Source of the DNA: an uncultured Oscillospiraceae bacterium
GTDB taxonomy: Bacteria > Bacillota > Clostridia > Oscillospirales > Oscillospiraceae
Reading direction: 5' to 3'
DNA length: 21,065 bases
Assembly (NCBI GenBank): GCA_910587205.1
Contig: CAJULZ010000041.1
Coordinates: forward strand, 1 to 21,065
Shown here: in pieces, positions 20,467-21,065 of the stretch
Layout of the letters: every line of letters starts with the position of its first letter
Numbering within the stretch: the first letter of the stretch is position 1
The notes under the pieces: model-generated
What the model was told of the DNA's origin: nothing
The model's database searches: none
The model's input: only the letters and a program-made list of their open reading frames with translations
Program-made: the position numbers and the translations under genes

Positions 20467-21065
20467 TCAATACTCCTTCGCGCACTCCACCATCAGCGGC
20501 GCCACCTGGAACAAATCGCCCACGATCCCGTAGTCCGCCGCCTCAAAAATGGGCGCGTCCGGGTTGGAGTTCACGGCGATGATGCACTCAGAATCCTGCA
20601 TCCCCGCCTTGTGCTGGATGGCCCCGGAGATACCCAGGGCGATGTAGATCCGGGGCCGCACCGTCTTGCCCGTCTGCCCCACCTGGTGGTCGGCGGAGAT
20701 CCACCCCGCGTCCACCGCCGCCCGGGACGCCCCCACCACCCCGTGGAGGGCGTCCGCCAGCTCCTGGGCCAGCTCCAGGCCCCGCTTCACGTCCTTGCTG
20801 ATGCCGTGGCCCACAGACACCACCACCTCCGCGCCGATGAGATCCACGGCGGCCTTGGCCTCCTTCACCACCTCCAGCACCTTCGTTTTAAGGTCGTTGT
20901 CGGCCAGGAACACCGGGCACAGCTCCACCACACAGGCGTCCGCCCTGTCCTGGTCAAAGGGCGCGCACTTCATCACTCCGGGGCGCACCGTGGACATCTG
21001 GGGCCGGAACCGGGGGCAGATGATGGTGGCCATCAGGTGGCCGCCGAAGGCCGGACGGGTCATCT
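20467..21065 (-). CDS. etfA: electron transfer flavoprotein alpha subunit (N-terminus outside window)
   Basis: Carries the FAD-binding C-terminal domain of EtfA, which together with EtfB passes electrons from acyl-CoA and related dehydrogenases, in clostridia often for butyrate formation. Visible are TRPAFGGHLMATI, the FAD signature GASRAAVDAGWI, DHQVGQTGKTVRPRIYIA, GISGAIQHKAGM and AVNSNPDAPIFEAADYGIVGD, ending CAKEY and TGA. About 198 of some 330-400 residues are present; the gene enters from the right edge, so the first Met in this stretch is not the start. Base composition returns to the GC-rich core-genome level here, unlike the adjacent remnants. Confidence 0.95.
   Translation of the reverse strand, partial: MTRPAFGGHLMATIICPRFRPQMSTVRPGVMKCAPFDQDRADACVVELCPVFLADNDLKTKVLEVVKEAKAAVDLIGAEVVVSVGHGISKDVKRGLELAQELADALHGVVGASRAAVDAGWISADHQVGQTGKTVRPRIYIALGISGAIQHKAGMQDSECIIAVNSNPDAPIFEAADYGIVGDLFQVAPLMVECAKEY

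Noticed and set aside
20298..20582. Plus-strand frame across the inverted-repeat segment into etfA
   Set aside because: Runs antisense into etfA and has no ribosome site; the enclosed segment shows no recognisable domain on either strand.

Overview
The window is a GC-rich piece of a Firmicutes chromosome. A member of the Oscillospiraceae (Clostridium cluster IV, Flavonifractor/Lawsonibacter-like) is most likely. The pointers are a Firmicutes-type glycogen operon with a separate glgD, a ROK glucokinase, strong AGGAGG-like ribosome sites, some TTG/GTG starts, an agr-like sensor/LytTR regulator pair, and decayed remnants of clostridial mobile elements. Species cannot be fixed from the sequence alone.

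Layout. (1) 1-9252, minus strand: a glycogen cluster read right to left. A clear sigma-A promoter (9224-9252) drives glgB-glgC-glgD-glgA, with short gaps or a 4-nt overlap. glgP then has its own extended -10 promoter and a structured leader, and a ROK glucokinase running off the left edge closes the set. Together they make ADP-glucose, polymerise and branch it, phosphorolyse the polymer, and phosphorylate free glucose. (2) 9430-9700: tRNA-Ser(CGA) with promoter and terminator, preceded by a truncated tRNA-like copy. (3) 9750-11280: a decayed accessory patch with a small serine resolvase split by an in-frame TGA, a degenerate tRNA-Ala(GGC), a frameshifted nitroreductase fragment and a broken small ORF. 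(4) 11614-14582: a DUF1906 glycoside-hydrolase-like gene (minus), then a LytTR response regulator and GHKL histidine kinase (plus).

(5) 14777-18678, minus strand: the least familiar unit. A GAF/LuxR-type regulator (reading frame broken at an A8 run) lies upstream of a good promoter, two tandem 206-aa paralogues of unrecognised family, and a divergent carbon-nitrogen hydrolase that keeps a Glu-Lys-Cys triad. This is the best candidate for an undescribed system. (6) 18900-20440: a graveyard of remnants (large serine recombinase C-terminus, a DUF1016-like N-terminus, small broken ORFs, an inverted-repeat-bounded segment). (7) 20467-21065: the C-terminal part of etfA, running off the right edge.

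Core metabolic genes sit at both ends, with accessory and decaying DNA between them. tRNA genes or fragments lie at the left side of the accessory stretch, which suggests repeated insertion and erosion of mobile DNA at this locus.
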